Below are positions 5,708-14,276 of a DNA stretch of 64,000 nt, one piece after another; within the stretch, counting starts at the first letter, position 1; each line of letters begins with the position of its first letter. This DNA comes from Nitrospirota bacterium (GTDB taxonomy: Bacteria > Nitrospirota > Nitrospiria > Nitrospirales > Nitrospiraceae). The translations under genes and the position numbers were made by a program. Location of the stretch: contig JAGXAR010000016.1 of NCBI GenBank assembly GCA_018971525.1, positions 1 through 64,000 on the forward strand, in the 5' to 3' direction. The notes under the pieces were generated by a model. That model did not search any database and was not told the DNA's origin. It saw only the letters and a list, made by a program, of their open reading frames with translations.

Positions 5708-8650
5708 ATGAATAGAACGATGATGGAGGAGGTCGAACTCACGACGCAATCCCGTCTTGGGCTCCTGCCGAAGGATCGCAAGATTCTCGAGCGCGAGGTG
5801 CTTGAGTTCCGTCCGTTTGGATTGGACGAGCAGGGACACACCATCAGAGATTTGAGCGGGATGAGCGTCAGGGCCGTCGTCGTCTACCTTGAGAAGTCCT
5901 TGTCTCGTGAGCGGGGAGCCTCAGCAGGGAGTCAGGCGGTAGAGGACCTGTGCCGCCTGTTGAATCAGCGGATCAAAGATCCGGTCTATCGTGTGACGCC
6001 GGAGTTTTTGAGAAATGCATGGAACAGCTACTCGTATGAGTTCACAGCCTATCTCTATGAGTTCTGTGAGCGTATTTCCGGGGATCCTGGATTTGTGTTT
6101 CGGGGTGGAATGGAGAAGGCGTCTCCGATTATGCAGGTGCTTGCCAGGCCGTTTTCGCTATCGCAGATTTACGGCATGTTTCCCTACTTCGGTAACAAGT
6201 TCGCGTCCGGTTCGATTGAATGTCGAGTGGTCGAGGTTACGCCGAACTCCGCGACCCTCGCGATGAAGTTTTCCGACCGTACCCTTCGCCAGTTCGGTCC
6301 GTACCGCAGACGGTGCGCGCAGCTGATGTGTCAGGCTGCCCAGGGCATCATGGCGGCCGTACCGGTTCGCGTCCATGGCCTCCCACCGGCCACCCTGACG
6401 GAACTCTCCTGTATTGCGAATGACGACGAGTGGTGCCAATGGGCCATCCGATGGCAGGTCGCGGAACAGGACACGTGGCGGCACAGGGTTTGGCAGATGG
6501 TGGCGCGATCGGGAGAGGACCGGTCATCGCAGGTTCAACCGAATGTATCGGATTCGCACGAACCGGTTGAGGACACTCCCTCCAAAGGAAGAGTTCTCGA
6601 TTGTGGGGTGGAGGCGGCGCCAATCCATGCGGAGGCCGGCACCATACAATCGCGGCGGCATGTGATGTGGTCGTTCTGGGGCGCGCTCGCCGGTCTGGCT
6701 CTGTCCGCAGGGCTCCGTGTGATGAATCCCTCGGTAAGCTTGGGCGAAGTCATTCTTCTCGGATTGGGGCCCGTGCTTGTCGCAGGGATGCTGATCAACC
6801 GTCACCTTCGTATGCAGAGCCAGCAACGCGAGGCGTTGATTCAGGAGCAGATTACGTTCGTGGAGTCGCGCCACGAAGAGTTGCGTGAAGCCTACCTGGA
6901 GCAGGAGCAGACGCGTGTGGAGCTGCGTCGCAAGGTTGCCCAGCTGACGGCCCTCCATCGAGCCGGATTGCTGTTCAGCTCGACGTTCGATCGAGAGGCT
7001 CTGATGCAGAAAGTGTTGGAGACCCTGACCCGTGATCTGCAGTACGACCGGGCGATGGTTTCGTTCTACGATCCGGTCCGCCGGGTCGTCAAGGATGCGC
7101 GGGTGCTCGGGGTCTCGTCTGAGATCCAGGCGTTTGCGCGCGATCGTGAGATTCCCGTCACCGATCCCATGAGTCCGGAAGGAATCGTGCTGCTGCAGGG
7201 CCAGCCGTTGTTGATCGGGGATGTGCAGGAGGTGTGGGATCGCATTCATCCGTTGAACCAACAGCTCGCCCTGCTGACGCAGACCAAGGCGTGGATCGCC
7301 GTTCCGTTGAAAACCAAAGATCGGGTTCTTGGAAGCCTGACGGTAGATCGGATACAGGAGCACAGTCTGACTCAGGATGATCTTGAATTGATGATGACGG
7401 TCGCCCATCAAGTCGCAATTGCACTGGATAACGCCTCCGCGTATGAGCAGATCGAAGACTTGAACGCGGGACTCGAAGCCAAAGTGTGTGAACGCACGGC
7501 TGAGTTGGAGCAGGCGGATCGCTTGCGGTCCCAATTCCTCTCGCATGTCTCGCACGAGCTCAAGACGCCGTTGACCTCGATCAAGGGGTTCTTGCAGAAC
7601 CTGCTCGACGGATTGACGGGGCCACTCAATGAGAAACAGCAGCGTTATTTGTCACGGATGTTGGACAATTCCGACCGGTTGATCCGCATGATCGAGGACT
7701 TGTTGGACCGCACGAGGATTCAATCCGGGAGGTTGGATCTCGTTCCCGGCGAGATCGACCTGGGGCACTGTGTGGCGGACGCGGTCGAGCAATTGCGCCT
7801 GTTGGCCCTGGCCAAACGGCAGACATTGGAGGCGGTCGCTCCTGCTGTCCCATTGATGGTCTGGGCGGATCGCGATCGCCTGATTCAGATCGTCACGAAT
7901 TTAATTCAGAATGCGGTGAAGTTTACCCCGGAGGGCGGCAGCATTATGGTGACGGTGAGGCAGGAGGACCAGACGCTCGCCGGGGTCTCCGTGTGCGATA
8001 ACGGGCCTGGCATTCCGCAAGAATTTCTTGATCAGATTTTCGATCCGTTCTTTCGAGTCAAGCAGGCCCGGAGGGGAACGAAAGGGCTGGGCTTGGGCTT
8101 GTCGATCGTGCGGACGTTGGTGGAACTGCAAGGTGGGACGATCGTTGCGCGAAGTGAGCCGGGGCAGGGCGCGGAACTGTCCTTCACGATTCCGTTGCTT
8201 CTCACCGTCGCGGTGCCCCTGGGTAGCGCATCGGCTGAAGCGCCCCGTATCCTCGTTGTCGATGATGATCCGGATATTCGTCAACTGCTGCAGGATCGTT
8301 TGCGGGGCAACGGGTATCGTGTCCAGTCGGCAGTCGACGGAGTCGGTGCACTTGAAGCGGTGCGGGCAGAAACGTTCGAGGGGATGATTCTGGACATTGG
8401 CATTCCCTCTATGGACGGGATGGATGTGCTTCGGCAAATTCGAAGATGGGATCAGCAGATCCCGATCGTGATGGTCACGGCGTCAGGCTCCAAAGAATTG
8501 GCGGTTCATGCTATCAGCGTGGGTGCGCAGGCCTACTTGCTGAAGCCGTTCGATGTGGACGAGCTGCAACGGGTCGCAGACTATTGGTTTCGGCCTTTGG
8601 AGCGACCATCGTCGGCGCCTGCGGTGAGTCGAGCAGGCCCGGATGAGTGA
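5708..8650 (+). CDS. Hybrid sensor histidine kinase (novel sensor, 2 TM, GAF, HisKA, HATPase, receiver)
   Basis: This 980-residue protein has an N-terminal region of about 290 residues that I cannot assign. Its C-terminal part ends in a WCQWAIRW strand, reminiscent of V4R or heme-NO-binding-like sensor domains. Then follow two hydrophobic segments (about 317-367), a coiled coil, a GAF domain (about 417-577), HisKA with phosphoacceptor H616 in SHELKTPL, HATPase (about 714-834, NAVKFTPEGG and GLGLGLSIV) and a receiver with D896 in ILDIGIP. The kinase probably senses a cytoplasmic ligand. The start is set below the promoter; no clear ribosome site precedes 5708, and 5720 or 5723 are alternatives. 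The porin gene follows with an 8 nt overlap. Confidence 0.85.
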   Translation: MNRTMMEEVELTTQSRLGLLPKDRKILEREVLEFRPFGLDEQGHTIRDLSGMSVRAVVVYLEKSLSRERGASAGSQAVEDLCRLLNQRIKDPVYRVTPEFLRNAWNSYSYEFTAYLYEFCERISGDPGFVFRGGMEKASPIMQVLARPFSLSQIYGMFPYFGNKFASGSIECRVVEVTPNSATLAMKFSDRTLRQFGPYRRRCAQLMCQAAQGIMAAVPVRVHGLPPATLTELSCIANDDEWCQWAIRWQVAEQDTWRHRVWQMVARSGEDRSSQVQPNVSDSHEPVEDTPSKGRVLDCGVEAAPIHAEAGTIQSRRHVMWSFWGALAGLALSAGLRVMNPSVSLGEVILLGLGPVLVAGMLINRHLRMQSQQREALIQEQITFVESRHEELREAYLEQEQTRVELRRKVAQLTALHRAGLLFSSTFDREALMQKVLETLTRDLQYDRAMVSFYDPVRRVVKDARVLGVSSEIQAFARDREIPVTDPMSPEGIVLLQGQPLLIGDVQEVWDRIHPLNQQLALLTQTKAWIAVPLKTKDRVLGSLTVDRIQEHSLTQDDLELMMTVAHQVAIALDNASAYEQIEDLNAGLEAKVCERTAELEQADRLRSQFLSHVSHELKTPLTSIKGFLQNLLDGLTGPLNEKQQRYLSRMLDNSDRLIRMIEDLLDRTRIQSGRLDLVPGEIDLGHCVADAVEQLRLLALAKRQTLEAVAPAVPLMVWADRDRLIQIVTNLIQNAVKFTPEGGSIMVTVRQEDQTLAGVSVCDNGPGIPQEFLDQIFDPFFRVKQARRGTKGLGLGLSIVRTLVELQGGTIVARSEPGQGAELSFTIPLLLTVAVPLGSASAEAPRILVVDDDPDIRQLLQDRLRGNGYRVQSAVDGVGALEAVRAETFEGMILDIGIPSMDGMDVLRQIRRWDQQIPIVMVTASGSKELAVHAISVGAQAYLLKPFDVDELQRVADYWFRPLERPSSAPAVSRAGPDE

Positions 8651-10076
8651 AATCTGGAGGAGTATAACCAGGAGGCGGTGGGACCGATGGAGCATGACTG
8701 GATCGGTTCTTCGGATGTGGGTGCCCTGGATGTTTATGATAGGGCTGTCCCTGGCTTGCTTACCCCGGATGGCCTCAGCACAGGTGCCCCGTATTCAAGG
8801 CCAGGGAACCGCTGCGTCCGCGATGAGCAATGCCTATGCAGCCCAAGCCGACGATCCTTCTGCTGTGCATTACAATCCTGCGGGGATGACGCAACTGCAG
8901 GGAGTTCAGGTCATGGCAGGAGCCCTCATCTCAGGTGGATCGACGAATTTTACCGGTCTGACAGGCGTGAATGCTCGTGGTGACCGGAACGGGAGTGCCG
9001 CATGGCCCGCTCCAGGGCATACGTTCATCACGGCGAACTTGAAGGATCTCGGGTTGACGGCGCTGGGCGATCTCACGGCTTGGGTTGGGATCACCACTCC
9101 GTTCGGCTCGCTGACTCGTTGGCCAAACGATGGGCCCTTCAGGACCGCGACTACCTTCAACACGCTGCCGCTTTTGGATATCAAGCCCACTCTTGCCTAC
9201 AAGGCGACGGAAAACCTCTCGCTCGGGCTGGGTGCGGATATTTATACGTTCAGCGGACTCGTCGGCGAAGGTCAGGTTGAGAAACAGTCGGTCTGGCCAG
9301 GGGGGCTCGGGATTCCAGCCGGATCGGAGGTGGAGCTGTCCGGCAAGGACACCGCGGCTGGTTTCAACGCCAGCCTGCTGTATACAGCGTTGCGCAATGC
9401 AGAGGGGAAGCCGCTGGCAAACATCGGCATCGTCTACCGCAGTCAAGCAACCTTGCACCTGAGCGGTGCATTACTGGCTGATGAGGCCAAAGTGTCCGAT
9501 GCCAGAGCCACACTGGTCTTACCGCAAATCATTACGGGTGCAATCGCGATCTGGCCTGTTCGGACAAGTGAACAGGAGTGGAAACTCGAGCTGGACCTGG
9601 ATTATGTCGGATGGAAATCCGTTCGGAATCTCGATGTCACGTTGGGGAACGGTACGACGATCGCGCAGCCGCAGAATTGGCACAATACCTATGCGGTGAT
9701 GGTCGGAACCGAATACAAGTGGCTGGCGCTAGAATCGCTCCCGAACTGGGAGGTGGCGCTGCGATCCGGCTATACCAACCAGCAAAATCAAATGCCTGAT
9801 TTGACCTATGATCCCGGGATTCCTTCTTCGGACCTCCACGTCGTGGGGGGAGGGCTTGGATTCTTGTGCAAGGAGCAGGGATCGTTTCTGGGCCTAATGC
9901 GATGTGGAGACCTCGGCGTGGGCTCGCTGAAACCCAAAGCGATCGGACTCGATCTTTCGTATCAAGCGGCGCTCTATGAGGATCGTACGGTGCTCGGCAA
10001 TCGCAACCCGACCGTCAATGGAACCTACAGGACCACGCTGCATACCGGTGGTGTGTCGATTCGAATGATCTACTAG
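8643..10076 (+). CDS. FadL/OMPP1/TodX-family outer-membrane transport protein
   Basis: The product of up to 477 residues has a signal peptide ending near A-S-A/Q and the family hallmark just after it: NAYAAQADDPSAVHYNPAGM. The rest is rich in alternating strands ending in aromatic residues, as expected of a 14-strand barrel. FadL-type proteins carry hydrophobic compounds such as fatty acids or aromatics across the outer membrane. The ATG at 8643 overlaps the kinase stop by 8 nt; an ATG at 8694 gives a more typical signal peptide. Co-transcription with the sensor kinase suggests linked control. Confidence 0.85.
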   Translation: MSEIWRSITRRRWDRWSMTGSVLRMWVPWMFMIGLSLACLPRMASAQVPRIQGQGTAASAMSNAYAAQADDPSAVHYNPAGMTQLQGVQVMAGALISGGSTNFTGLTGVNARGDRNGSAAWPAPGHTFITANLKDLGLTALGDLTAWVGITTPFGSLTRWPNDGPFRTATTFNTLPLLDIKPTLAYKATENLSLGLGADIYTFSGLVGEGQVEKQSVWPGGLGIPAGSEVELSGKDTAAGFNASLLYTALRNAEGKPLANIGIVYRSQATLHLSGALLADEAKVSDARATLVLPQIITGAIAIWPVRTSEQEWKLELDLDYVGWKSVRNLDVTLGNGTTIAQPQNWHNTYAVMVGTEYKWLALESLPNWEVALRSGYTNQQNQMPDLTYDPGIPSSDLHVVGGGLGFLCKEQGSFLGLMRCGDLGVGSLKPKAIGLDLSYQAALYEDRTVLGNRNPTVNGTYRTTLHTGGVSIRMIY

Positions 10077-10087
10077 GTGGATGCGCG

Positions 10088-10155
10088 AGATGGGCGGGAC
10101 GGGCGAGAGAAGCGAGACGGGAACAGTTTGGATCTTTACCTTGTCCGGCCCATCT
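10088..10155. other. G-rich convergent intergenic segment with inverted ends
   Basis: AGATGGGC at 10088-10095 pairs with GCCCATCT at 10148-10155, and the plus strand holds four GGG runs at 10092-10121. It lies between the 3' ends of the porin gene and alr. It could act as a bidirectional stop or form a G-quadruplex; neither is shown. Confidence 0.3.
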
Positions 10156-10186
10156 GTGCGGCTATAAGCATTGCGTCGGTCGTGCG

Positions 10187-11320
10187 TCAGGCGGATTCGT
10201 ACAGGCGTGGAACGCGGGAACCTATCCCGCAGAGAACTTCATAGGGGATCGTGCCGATCCAGTCGGCCACTTCATCCGCCCAGATCGACTCCTGCCCCTG
10301 TTGACCGATCAGTGTGACGGGCTCGCCTACTCGTAGCTGTGCCAGGTCGGTGACGTCCACCATGATCATATCCATGCACACCAGACCGATGATCGGGGCG
10401 CGGCGTCCCTGAATCAAGACCGATCCGCGATTGGAGAGCCGTCGACTATAGCCGTCGGCATAGCCGATTGGTAGCACCGCGACCCGCGTCGGTCGTTTCG
10501 CGACAAATGTCCCGTTGTAGCTGACTGTTCCCCCTCGTGGTATTGTCCGCAGATGGGCGATCGTGGTTCGAAGTGAGAGGACGGGTTGGAGATCAGGGGC
10601 GGGGGATGAGGCCGGCAGGGTGTGGTACCCGTAGAGCATGATGCCGGGGCGCACGAGTGAAAAGTGCGCTTCAGGAAACCTGACGATGGCGGCGCTGTTT
10701 GCCGTATGCACCAATGGAATGGTGAGACCCCGTTGTCGAATCTGTTCCAGCAGGGCATGAAATGCCTCGAGCTGTCGTTCTGTGAAGGTGCTGTCCGCTC
10801 CATCTGCATCGGCAAGGTGGGTCATCATGCCCTCGACCCGGAGGGGACTCTGCAAGATAGGGTCGTCGAGGAGTGAGAGCAACTCTTCCGGAGAAAACCC
10901 TAACCGTCCCATCCCGGTTTCGGCTTTCAGGTGGATCGGGTAGGGGACTGGATGTGAATGGACGGCCTTAGCCAAGGCGGGGAGGATATGCCCATCGCTG
11001 ACGACCGGGGTCAAGCGGTGAGCCACGAAGTCCGACACCTGCTCCTCGAAGAGCGCTCCAAGGACTACGATGGGAGCTGAGAGGCCGGCTTGGCGGAGTG
11101 CGATACCTTCGTCGAGCGAGGCTACGGCAAACCGCCCGATACCCTGGCGGGAGAGTGACTGAGCAATGTCCAAGGCTCCATGTCCGTAGGCGTTGGCCTT
11201 GACGATGGCCATGACCTCACAGCCGGGGGACAGGTAGCGCTTGATGCGAGAGAGATTATGGGCGAGTGCCGCGAGATTGACGGTGGCGTAGGTAGGTAGC
11301 AAGGTCGAAATCGAGGTCAC
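10187..11320 (-). CDS. alr: Alanine racemase
   Basis: The 377-residue enzyme interconverts L- and D-alanine with PLP, supplying D-Ala for peptidoglycan. The PLP lysine is K41 in AIVKANAYGHG and the second catalytic base is the Tyr in GTVSYNGTFVA. Length and motif order are standard for Alr. The start is the GTG at 11320, which overlaps the frr stop as GTGA; a longer open frame to 11668 only reads through frr in another frame. It is the last gene of the rpsB-tsf-pyrH-frr-alr run, so its expression is tied to translation genes. Confidence 0.93.
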   Translation of the reverse strand: MTSISTLLPTYATVNLAALAHNLSRIKRYLSPGCEVMAIVKANAYGHGALDIAQSLSRQGIGRFAVASLDEGIALRQAGLSAPIVVLGALFEEQVSDFVAHRLTPVVSDGHILPALAKAVHSHPVPYPIHLKAETGMGRLGFSPEELLSLLDDPILQSPLRVEGMMTHLADADGADSTFTERQLEAFHALLEQIRQRGLTIPLVHTANSAAIVRFPEAHFSLVRPGIMLYGYHTLPASSPAPDLQPVLSLRTTIAHLRTIPRGGTVSYNGTFVAKRPTRVAVLPIGYADGYSRRLSNRGSVLIQGRRAPIIGLVCMDMIMVDVTDLAQLRVGEPVTLIGQQGQESIWADEVADWIGTIPYEVLCGIGSRVPRLYESA

Positions 11321-11880
11321 ACTTCCATGATTTCTTGTTCTTTTTTCTTCACAACGTCGTCGATTTTCTGAATGTACTGGTCGGTCAGTTTCTGGGTGTC
11401 GGCTTCGGCCTTCCGCAACTCGTCCTCGGTGAGCTTGGCATCCTTTTGTAGCTTCTTCAAGTCTTCGTTTGCATCTCGACGAAACCCGCGCACCACGACT
11501 TTCGTGTCTTCTCCGTGTTTTTTGCAGATCTTGCTGAGGTCTTTGCGCCGTTCTTCGGTGAGCGGTGGAAGGGGAACGCGAATGACCTTTCCGTCGTTGG
11601 ACGGTGTGATGCCGAGGCCCGATCCCGCCAGGGCCTTTTCGATTTCCTTGATGAGGGTCGGCTCCCACGGCTGGATGGTGATGAGGCGGGCCTCCGGGGT
11701 CGAAATATTGGCCACCTGCTTCAACGGGGTCATCGTGCCATAGTAGTCGACCCGAACGCCGTCGAAGAGGGCCACAGATGCTCGCCCTGTTCGTAGGCCG
11801 GCTAAATCGCGCTTGAGATGTTCCAGCGCGGACTCCATCTTCTCCGTGACTCTTTGGCGGATGGCGGCAGGGTTGGACAT
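11317..11880 (-). CDS. frr: Ribosome recycling factor
   Basis: This 187-residue protein matches RRF over its whole length: LRTGRASVALFDGVRVDYYG near residues 30-50, then VANISTPEARLITIQPWEP and a helical C-terminus of charged residues. With EF-G it splits post-termination ribosomes. GGGGAG lies 8 nt before the ATG. It follows pyrH by 18 nt and overlaps alr at its stop codon, an arrangement that favours coupled translation. Confidence 0.96.
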   Translation of the reverse strand: MSNPAAIRQRVTEKMESALEHLKRDLAGLRTGRASVALFDGVRVDYYGTMTPLKQVANISTPEARLITIQPWEPTLIKEIEKALAGSGLGITPSNDGKVIRVPLPPLTEERRKDLSKICKKHGEDTKVVVRGFRRDANEDLKKLQKDAKLTEDELRKAEADTQKLTDQYIQKIDDVVKKKEQEIMEV

Positions 11881-11898
11881 GAGAGACTCCCCAGAAAG

Positions 11899-12624
11899 TT
11901 AGCGGCGATCGGGCGTGACAATGGTTCCGATCGCTTCGCCGGTGGCGACGCGTTTGAAGTTGCCTTGTTCCTTTAGGTTGAACACGACGAGCGGAAGGTT
12001 GTTATCCATGCAGAGGCTGATGGCCGTGGCATCCATCACTTTCAAATTTTGATTCAAAATCGTGAGAAACGAAATCGTCTGATATTTCTTTGCAGAGGGG
12101 TTCTTCACGGGATCGGCGTCGTAGATACCGTCGACCTTGGTGCCTTTCATGATGACCTGGGCCCCGATCTCCATCGCCCTGAGTGCCGCCGCGGTATCGG
12201 TAGAGAAGTAGGGGTTTCCGGTTCCGCCGGCGAAGATGACCACACGTTTTTTCTCAAGATGGCGAATGGCCCGTCGGCGGATATACCCTTCTGCCAGCTG
12301 GCGCATTTCGATCGCGGACTGGACCCGCGTCATAATGCCGGTGCGCTCGAGCGCGTTTTGAAGAGCCAGAGCATTGAGAACGGTGGCGAGCATCCCCATG
12401 TAGTCGGCGGAGGCGCGTTCCATGCCGGACGCGCTGGCGGCAATACCGCGGAAGATATTGCCGCCGCCGATGACCACGGCGACTTCGATGTCGAGCGCCA
12501 CAACGGAGGCGATTTCCGATGCGAGGCCCTCAAGGATGGAAGGTTGGATGCCGTAGCCCTGCTCACCGGCCAACATCTCTCCGCTCACTTTGAGGAGGAT
12601 GCGCCGATAGTTGGCAGAGTTCAT
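11899..12624 (-). CDS. pyrH: Uridylate kinase (UMP kinase)
   Basis: This 241-residue amino-acid-kinase-fold enzyme phosphorylates UMP to UDP. It shows [11 protein letters not shown] at the N-terminus, [10 protein letters not shown] near residue 51, an [19 protein letters not shown] block and [12 protein letters not shown], all characteristic of bacterial PyrH. It starts with an ATGA overlap with tsf and precedes frr, the conserved tsf-pyrH-frr order seen in many bacteria. Confidence 0.96.
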   Translation of the reverse strand: MNSANYRRILLKVSGEMLAGEQGYGIQPSILEGLASEIASVVALDIEVAVVIGGGNIFRGIAASASGMERASADYMGMLATVLNALALQNALERTGIMTRVQSAIEMRQLAEGYIRRRAIRHLEKKRVVIFAGGTGNPYFSTDTAAALRAMEIGAQVIMKGTKVDGIYDADPVKNPSAKKYQTISFLTILNQNLKVMDATAISLCMDNNLPLVVFNLKEQGNFKRVATGEAIGTIVTPDRR

Positions 12625-13217
12625 GCTTCGCCTAATTGGTACCGGGTGAAGCGGCGGATGTTCATGTTCTCGCCGATTTTGGCAATCTTCAGTGCAAGGA
12701 GGTCCTTAACTGTGACGGCTGGGTCCTTGACGAAGGACTGTTCGATCAGACAGCTCTCCTGGAAGAACTTTTCCAACTTGCCTTCGACGATCTTCGGCCA
12801 TGCGGCCGGAGGCTTGCCCATCTCTTTGGCCTGGCCCTCATAAATCGATCGTTCTTTCTCGATGAGCGAGGAGGGAATATCCTCCCGTTTGACGTAGGAA
12901 GGTTTCCCGGCAGCGACTTGGAGGGCCAAGTCGTTGACGAACGTCTTAAACTCTTCGTTCCGGGCGACGAAGTCGGTTTCACAGTTGACTTCGATGAGCA
13001 CCCCGATTTTTCCGCCCATGTGGATATAGGCGTGTACGAGCCCTTGGTTGGTCTCGCGGCCTGATTTTTTGAGCGCGGCGGCCAAGCCCTTTTGGCGCAG
13101 ATAATCGATGGCTTTCTCGATATCGTCCCCGTTTTCGGTGAGCGCTTTCTGGCAATCGAGGATGCCGGCGCCGGTTTTTTCTCTCAGTTCTTTGACAAGC
13201 TGACTTGATCCAGCCAT
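12621..13217 (-). CDS. tsf: Elongation factor Ts, short form
   Basis: At 198 residues this is the shorter form of EF-Ts, as in Thermus and cyanobacteria. It has the UBA-like N-terminus ([16 protein letters not shown]) and the nucleotide-exchange core with [11 protein letters not shown]. It recharges EF-Tu with GTP. AGAAGGA precedes the ATG. The C-terminal dimerisation part of the long enterobacterial form is absent, which is normal for this form. It sits between rpsB and pyrH. Confidence 0.96.
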   Translation of the reverse strand: MAGSSQLVKELREKTGAGILDCQKALTENGDDIEKAIDYLRQKGLAAALKKSGRETNQGLVHAYIHMGGKIGVLIEVNCETDFVARNEEFKTFVNDLALQVAAGKPSYVKREDIPSSLIEKERSIYEGQAKEMGKPPAAWPKIVEGKLEKFFQESCLIEQSFVKDPAVTVKDLLALKIAKIGENMNIRRFTRYQLGEA

Positions 13218-13277
13218 ACGTGACGGTCCTTCTCGCTAAACAGTGAGTGTAGTAGTTGACGCATGCGACGCCAGGCG

Positions 13278-14051
13278 TTAGGAAGCCGGTGCGATGGCGA
13301 GGCTGATGGCCGCGGCCTTGTCTCCCCCTGCAGGAACGGGTTTGAAATCCGCTTCCTCGCGCTGCGTTCGCAAATGGGCGCCTTCGATGCAGGCGTCGGC
13401 AATGCGAGACGTGATGAGCTTGATGGAGCGAATGGCGTCGTCGTTCCCAGGGATCGGGTAGGTGACGTGGTCCGGATCGCAGTTCGAGTCCAGAATCGCG
13501 ATTACGGGGATCTCCAGCCGGGTCGCTTCCTGCACGGCTATGTGTTCGATGCGCGTGTCGAGGACGAAGACGGCTCCTGGAACGCCGCGCATATCCTTGA
13601 TGCCGCTCAGATACTTCTGGAGCTTGACGATCTCCTTCTGCATCTTCATGATTTCTTTTTTCTTCAGCCCGTATTGGCTGGGATCTGCCAGCTTGGCCTC
13701 CAGCTTTTTCATTTTCTCGATGCTCTTCCGGATGGTCTGGAAGTTCGTCAGCATTCCGCCGAGCCAGCGTTGGTTGACGAAGAACATGTTGGCGCGCAAG
13801 GCTTCTTCTTGAAGGATCTCAGCGGCCTGCCGCTTGGTCCCGACAAACAGGACCGATTGGCCGGCGGCGACGGTGTCGCGGACGAAGGCATAGGCCTGCT
13901 CCATCCGAGTCAGTGTTTGCTGAAGGTCGATGATGTAGATGCCGTTGCGCTCCCCAAAGAGGAACTTCTTCATCTTCGGGTTCCACCGATTTGTCTGGTG
14001 CCCGAAATGGACACCGGCTTCTAACAGTTCCTTGATCGAAACCACTCCCAT
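13278..14051 (-). CDS. rpsB: 30S ribosomal protein S2
   Basis: The 257-residue protein has the S2 signature [19 protein letters not shown] at residues 8-26 and an internal coiled coil (about 100-140) that contacts 16S rRNA. GAGGGGAGGTGAAGGC places the ribosome site correctly for the ATG at 14051; a start at 14069 would put that site inside the gene. It leads the rpsB-tsf-pyrH-frr-alr set. The 5' leader of about 170 nt carries hairpins, so autoregulation by S2 is plausible. Confidence 0.97.
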   Translation of the reverse strand: MGVVSIKELLEAGVHFGHQTNRWNPKMKKFLFGERNGIYIIDLQQTLTRMEQAYAFVRDTVAAGQSVLFVGTKRQAAEILQEEALRANMFFVNQRWLGGMLTNFQTIRKSIEKMKKLEAKLADPSQYGLKKKEIMKMQKEIVKLQKYLSGIKDMRGVPGAVFVLDTRIEHIAVQEATRLEIPVIAILDSNCDPDHVTYPIPGNDDAIRSIKLITSRIADACIEGAHLRTQREEADFKPVPAGGDKAAAISLAIAPAS

Positions 14052-14192
14052 GCCTTCACCTCCCCTCAAGACTTGCAGATCACCTACTTAGCGCAGGCGA
14101 GAGGGACTGGCCCCCTTATTCTCAAGTCGAGCGACGTCCGTGACGCCGATATGAATTTGATACTGTTCCTCCCCACACGAGATTGTGCGAAG

Positions 14193-14207
14193 AGGAGATT
14201 GTCTCCT
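14193..14207 (-). promoter_or_regulatory. Hairpin in the rpsB 5' leader
   Basis: AGGAGA-TTG-TCTCCT forms a perfect 6 bp stem about 140 nt upstream of the rpsB start. Its sequence mimics a ribosome-binding site. A role in S2 feedback is an inference only. Confidence 0.35.
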
Positions 14208-14225
14208 GAGCGCTAAAGCCTTGGA

Positions 14226-14254
14226 ACGCTAGCATAATGACGCTGAGTTTGCAA
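14226..14254 (-). promoter_or_regulatory. Possible rpsB promoter
   Basis: Reading the minus strand, TTGCAA (14254-14249) and TAGCGT (14231-14226) are spaced by 17 bp. The match is moderate. It would give a leader of roughly 170 nt. Confidence 0.4.
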
Positions 14255-14258
14255 GACG

Positions 14259-14275
14259 CCATAATGGAATTATGG
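14259..14275 (-). other. Small hairpin directly downstream of argJ
   Basis: CCATAAT-GGA-ATTATGG is a perfect 7 bp inverted repeat starting 2 nt after the argJ stop. No U-tract follows, so it is a weak terminator candidate or a 3'-end protector. Confidence 0.4.
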
Positions 14276-14276
14276 C

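Noticed and set aside
6524-7555. Minus-strand open frame of 343 codons
   Set aside because: It is antisense to the sensor kinase, whose domains are continuous and clear; the frame's composition is that of a shadow.
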